A stretch of 64,000 bases of DNA, taken from assembly GCA_963725185.1 (NCBI GenBank), contig CAVRXO010000002.1:372001-436000 (forward strand), written 5' to 3'. The translations under genes and the position numbers were made by a program. This stretch comes from VAZQ01 sp963725185. Its GTDB lineage: Bacteria > Pseudomonadota > Alphaproteobacteria > Rhizobiales > Xanthobacteraceae. Under the pieces are notes generated by a model, which saw nothing but the letters and a program-made list of their open reading frames with translations, was not told the DNA's origin and did not search any database. Position 1 is the first letter of the stretch, and the number at the start of each line of letters is the position of its first letter. Shown here in pieces: positions 61,594-64,000 of the stretch.

Positions 61594-63180
61594 TCACTTC
61601 GGCTTGGCGGCGAATTGCGAGCCGCGCACGCACATGCGGCCGCGGGCATCCTGCCAGAGCTTCTCGGTGGTGTGCAGATGGCCGAGCGCCTGCGCCACCG
61701 TGCGAAAATCGTAGGCCGCGAACCGTTCGGCGATATCGGTGTAGTAGAGCGGCTCCTTGGCGATGAGGTCCAATATCTCAAGCGCCAGGGCGGCCACCGC
61801 GGCCGCGTCGCCGGCTTGGCCGCCGGCGTCGGCCTTGCCTTTCACATAATCGTCGATCCTGGCGCGATCCGCGTACGCATAGGTGATGCGCTCGTAGTGC
61901 TCGCGCGGGATCCCTTCCGGGATGGTGGCGTCGATGCCGACCTTGGCGCCGGTCGGCACCACGCCGAAACCCTGCGGCAGGCTCGGATCGAGCGGCTTTG
62001 CCCGCGCATTGGCGACGATCATGATGTCGCGGTCGCCCTGCACCCGGGTGGCGATCGCCCATTCCACGTCCATGGGATCGAACACGTCGATGTCGTCGTC
62101 GACCACCACGACATGCTTCAGGTCCATCACCGACAGCGCCGCCAGGAGTGCGTTCTTGGCCTCGCCCGGCTGCTTCTTGATCGAGATCACGGCGTGCCAG
62201 AACGCGCAGCCGCCGAGCGTGACGTTGATGTCCTTGACGATGACGCCGGCGGTCTTGAGCGCCTGGCGGATGGCGGCATAGCGGGTCGGCGCCGCCAGCC
62301 ACGTATTCTCCCACGGCATGTGCAGATTGTAGTAGATCGCATCCGACCGCATGGAGATGGCCTTGATGCGCACCAGCGGGTTCCAGTGCAACCCGCCCAT
62401 CAGCCGCGTGAACTCGCCGAAGCGGCCCTCCGGCCAGGTCCAGCCGGTCGGCAAAATCTCCGCCTCCAGCACGATCTCGGCATCCGCGATATAGGGTAGA
62501 TCGATGGTCTGGCACGGCGCCAGCTCGACCGGCGCGCCGCGCAAGCCGCCCGCGATCGCCATCTCGTCCATGCCCAAAGGCGCCCGATAGCCGGAGCCGG
62601 TGATCTCGATCGGATGGGTGCCGATGCTGATCGAGATCGGCAGGGCACGGCCCTGGGCATAGGCGCGCTGCGCGAACATGCGCATATTGTTGGGCGTGAC
62701 GATGTCGATGCCGGTGAGGTTCTTCTCCTTGACGATGAAGCGGTAGATGCCGCTGTTGATGCCGAATTCGGGGTCGCGCGCGATGACCACGCCGGCGGTG
62801 ATCATGGGCCCGCCGTCATAGATCGAGGACATCGGGATCGGCAGCTTGTAGAGGTCGACGTCCCCGTCCAGGAGGACCACCTCGCGGGTGGGCGAGGTCT
62901 TGAGGTATTTGGGCGGGATCGGGCGATCGATCGCCTGCTGCAGCTTGTCCTCGATCTCCCGATAGGTCTCGCAGCCGAGCGCCATGATGGCGCGCTCGCG
63001 CGAGCGGATGATGCCCGAGACCACCGGCATGTCGTAGCCGATGACGTTGTGGAAGAAGAGCGCGGTCTTGGCCTGGTCCACCAGGGTCGCGATATGGCGG
63101 ATATCCACAGGCTGATGCAGGTCGACGAGATCTCCGGTCTGCCGCAAGCGGTCGAGGAACTGACGGAAATTCTCCTGCAT
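61594..63180 (-). CDS. UbiD-family prenylated-FMN decarboxylase (second copy)
   Basis: 528 aa from the ATG at 63180 (GGAG 8 bases upstream); the longer frame to 63411 is antisense to the neighbouring repeat. UbiD motifs: GGPMITAGVVIARDPEFGIN, SGIYRFIVKEKNLTGIDIVT, catalytic Glu region TWPEGRFGEFTRLMGGLHWN (Glu251/Glu256), VVVVDDDIDVFDPMDVEWAI, DATIPEGIPREHYERITYAY. It differs from the 50058 copy across most of its length, so they have different substrates. It is divergent from an MDR dehydrogenase, a pairing that suggests a catabolic unit. Confidence 0.93.
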   Translation of the reverse strand: MQENFRQFLDRLRQTGDLVDLHQPVDIRHIATLVDQAKTALFFHNVIGYDMPVVSGIIRSRERAIMALGCETYREIEDKLQQAIDRPIPPKYLKTSPTREVVLLDGDVDLYKLPIPMSSIYDGGPMITAGVVIARDPEFGINSGIYRFIVKEKNLTGIDIVTPNNMRMFAQRAYAQGRALPISISIGTHPIEITGSGYRAPLGMDEMAIAGGLRGAPVELAPCQTIDLPYIADAEIVLEAEILPTGWTWPEGRFGEFTRLMGGLHWNPLVRIKAISMRSDAIYYNLHMPWENTWLAAPTRYAAIRQALKTAGVIVKDINVTLGGCAFWHAVISIKKQPGEAKNALLAALSVMDLKHVVVVDDDIDVFDPMDVEWAIATRVQGDRDIMIVANARAKPLDPSLPQGFGVVPTGAKVGIDATIPEGIPREHYERITYAYADRARIDDYVKGKADAGGQAGDAAAVAALALEILDLIAKEPLYYTDIAERFAAYDFRTVAQALGHLHTTEKLWQDARGRMCVRGSQFAAKPK

Positions 63181-63276
63181 TCGTGATCTCCGAAAGGCGC
63201 CGGGTGAGAGTTGTTGGGGGGCTTGCCATAAGCTACTGAGATCGGGCCGCAACAGCAATCCGGGTGGAAACGCCGT

Positions 63277-63391
63277 GACAGCCGACAAGATGGCCGACAA
63301 GACCATGTCCGAACGGACCCTACACGACGGGACCATACAGGACGGAACCATCCCCGCCAGGACCATGTCCGCCAGGACCATGCGGGCGCTG
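63277..63391 (+). repeat. 15-bp imperfect tandem repeat
   Basis: From about 63295 units of 15 bases follow one another: GACAAGACCATGTCC, GAACGGACCCTACAC, GACGGGACCATACAG, GACGGAACCATCCCC, GCCAGGACCATGTCC, GCCAGGACCATGCGG. In the frame of the downstream dehydrogenase they encode DKTMS-ERTLH-DGTIQ-DGTIP-ARTMS-ARTMR, a pentapeptide repeat. They lie between the divergent UbiD and MDR starts. Confidence 0.85.
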
Positions 63392-64000
63392 GTTCTGCGC
63401 CGGCATGGCACCCGCGACGACCTCGAGCTGGTCGAGGACTACCCGGCTCCCCGGGTGACGAACGGCCATGTGGTGATCCGGGTGCGGGCTTCCTCGTTCA
63501 ACTATCACGATGTGTTCACCGTCTCCGGCATGCCGGGCATCAAGGTGCCGCTGCCGGTGATCATCGGCCTCGACATGGCGGGCGAGGTCGCCGAGGTGGG
63601 CGAAGGCGTCACCGGCTGGAAGCCGGGCGACCGGGTGCTGGTCAATCCGGTCAACAAGAGGAAGGGCCTGATGGGCGAGATGCTCGACGGCGGCATGGCG
63701 GAATATTGCCTGGTCGCCGCCGATCAGTTGGTCGCCATGCCGGCCGGCGTCAGCTTCGAGCAGGCGGCCTCGCTGCCGGTCGCCTACGGCACCGCGCACC
63801 GGATGCTGATCACCCACCAGACGGTAAAATCGGGCGAGCGCGTGCTGATCCTGGGCGCCAGCGGCGGCGTCGGCACCGGCTGCGTGATCCTGGCGAAGCT
63901 TTTGGGCGCGCAGGTCATCGCCTGCACCAGTGGGGACGAAAAGGCGCGACGGTTGCGCGAGCTCGGCGCCGACGAGGTGATCAACTACCGCGAGGTCGAT
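63380..64000 (+). CDS. Zinc-type MDR dehydrogenase / quinone oxidoreductase (3' end beyond window)
   Basis: 207 residues visible from the ATG at 63380; in-frame starts at 63290 (ATG) and 63275 (GTG) would add the pentapeptide repeat. GroES-like domain: MRALVLRRHGTRDDLELVED, VVIRVRASSFNYHDVFTVSG, VIIGLDMAGEVAEVGEGVTG, WKPGDRVLVNP. Rossmann start: RVLILGASGGVGTGCVILAK. The catalytic zinc Cys is replaced (SSFNYHD), so quinone-reductase-like chemistry is more likely than alcohol oxidation. The frame is open at the right edge. Confidence 0.88.
   Translation, partial: MRALVLRRHGTRDDLELVEDYPAPRVTNGHVVIRVRASSFNYHDVFTVSGMPGIKVPLPVIIGLDMAGEVAEVGEGVTGWKPGDRVLVNPVNKRKGLMGEMLDGGMAEYCLVAADQLVAMPAGVSFEQAASLPVAYGTAHRMLITHQTVKSGERVLILGASGGVGTGCVILAKLLGAQVIACTSGDEKARRLRELGADEVINYREVD

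Overview
The window reads as high-GC alphaproteobacterial chromosome, most likely Hyphomicrobiales (Bradyrhizobium/Xanthobacteraceae-like). Reasons: the BamA tail, the DUF2849-cysI-DUF934 cluster, small rhizobial-type conserved proteins (for example the MCDYSL protein at 10.4 kb), many orphan Bug/TctC binding proteins, and dispersed REP-like hairpins. No rRNA, tRNA or CRISPR was seen.

Layout. 1-1340: 3' end of bamA. 1.5-5.6 kb: a SPOR membrane protein in an overlapping pair with a sigma-like protein, an ECF sigma factor, an M15-like peptidase whose 3' end runs into a 108-bp inverted-repeat element, and a small protein. 5.8-9.4 kb: two luciferase-like (LLM) oxidoreductases and a DHA2 exporter. 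9.4-12.4 kb: universal stress protein and small or secreted proteins. 12.6-19.5 kb: two MFS carriers, a metal-ligand-poor M24 hydrolase, a D-2-hydroxyacid dehydrogenase without its usual His, and a periplasmic beta-propeller. 19.6-27.5 kb: a minus-strand set (VOC, Bug, gamma-glutamyltransferase, ThDP enzyme), a DMT exporter, an isochorismatase-like hydrolase and alanine dehydrogenase. 27.7-34.3 kb: Tat amidohydrolase, secreted VOC protein, short-chain fatty acid carrier and Omp31-type porin (all frameshifted), then an intact ACMSD-like amidohydrolase.

34.3-41.0 kb is an assimilatory sulfur locus: DUF2849-cysI-DUF934 diverges from cysD-cysN/C, followed by cysK. The APS-kinase domain of CysN/C has lost its Walker lysine, and no cysH is present in the window. 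41.0-49.7 kb looks accessory: DUF433/DUF5615 pair, HAD phosphatase, a detached 3' fragment of a molybdenum hydroxylase gene, the frameshifted full-length hydroxylase, an integrase N-terminal remnant, and a TetR/VOC pair with a double operator.

50.1-58.0 kb: a UbiD decarboxylase, then eutB and eutC. These are normally adjacent, but here about 3.9 kb separates them, holding a hypothetical gene, two tandem Bug proteins and an AT-richer NucS-like nuclease gene. 58.0-64.0 kb: class A beta-lactamase, IS256-family insertion, polysaccharide deacetylase, second UbiD, and a partial MDR dehydrogenase preceded by 15-bp tandem repeats.

Overall the region is a catabolic and transport-rich chromosome segment (two UbiD enzymes, several exporters and importers, amidohydrolases, ethanolamine ammonia-lyase) with one housekeeping sulfur pathway. 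Eleven genes carry single-base frameshifts, concentrated at 28.1-32.9 and 44.6-49.5 kb. Because the protein sequence stays family-like on both sides of each shift, consensus errors in a draft or long-read assembly are at least as likely as real gene decay.
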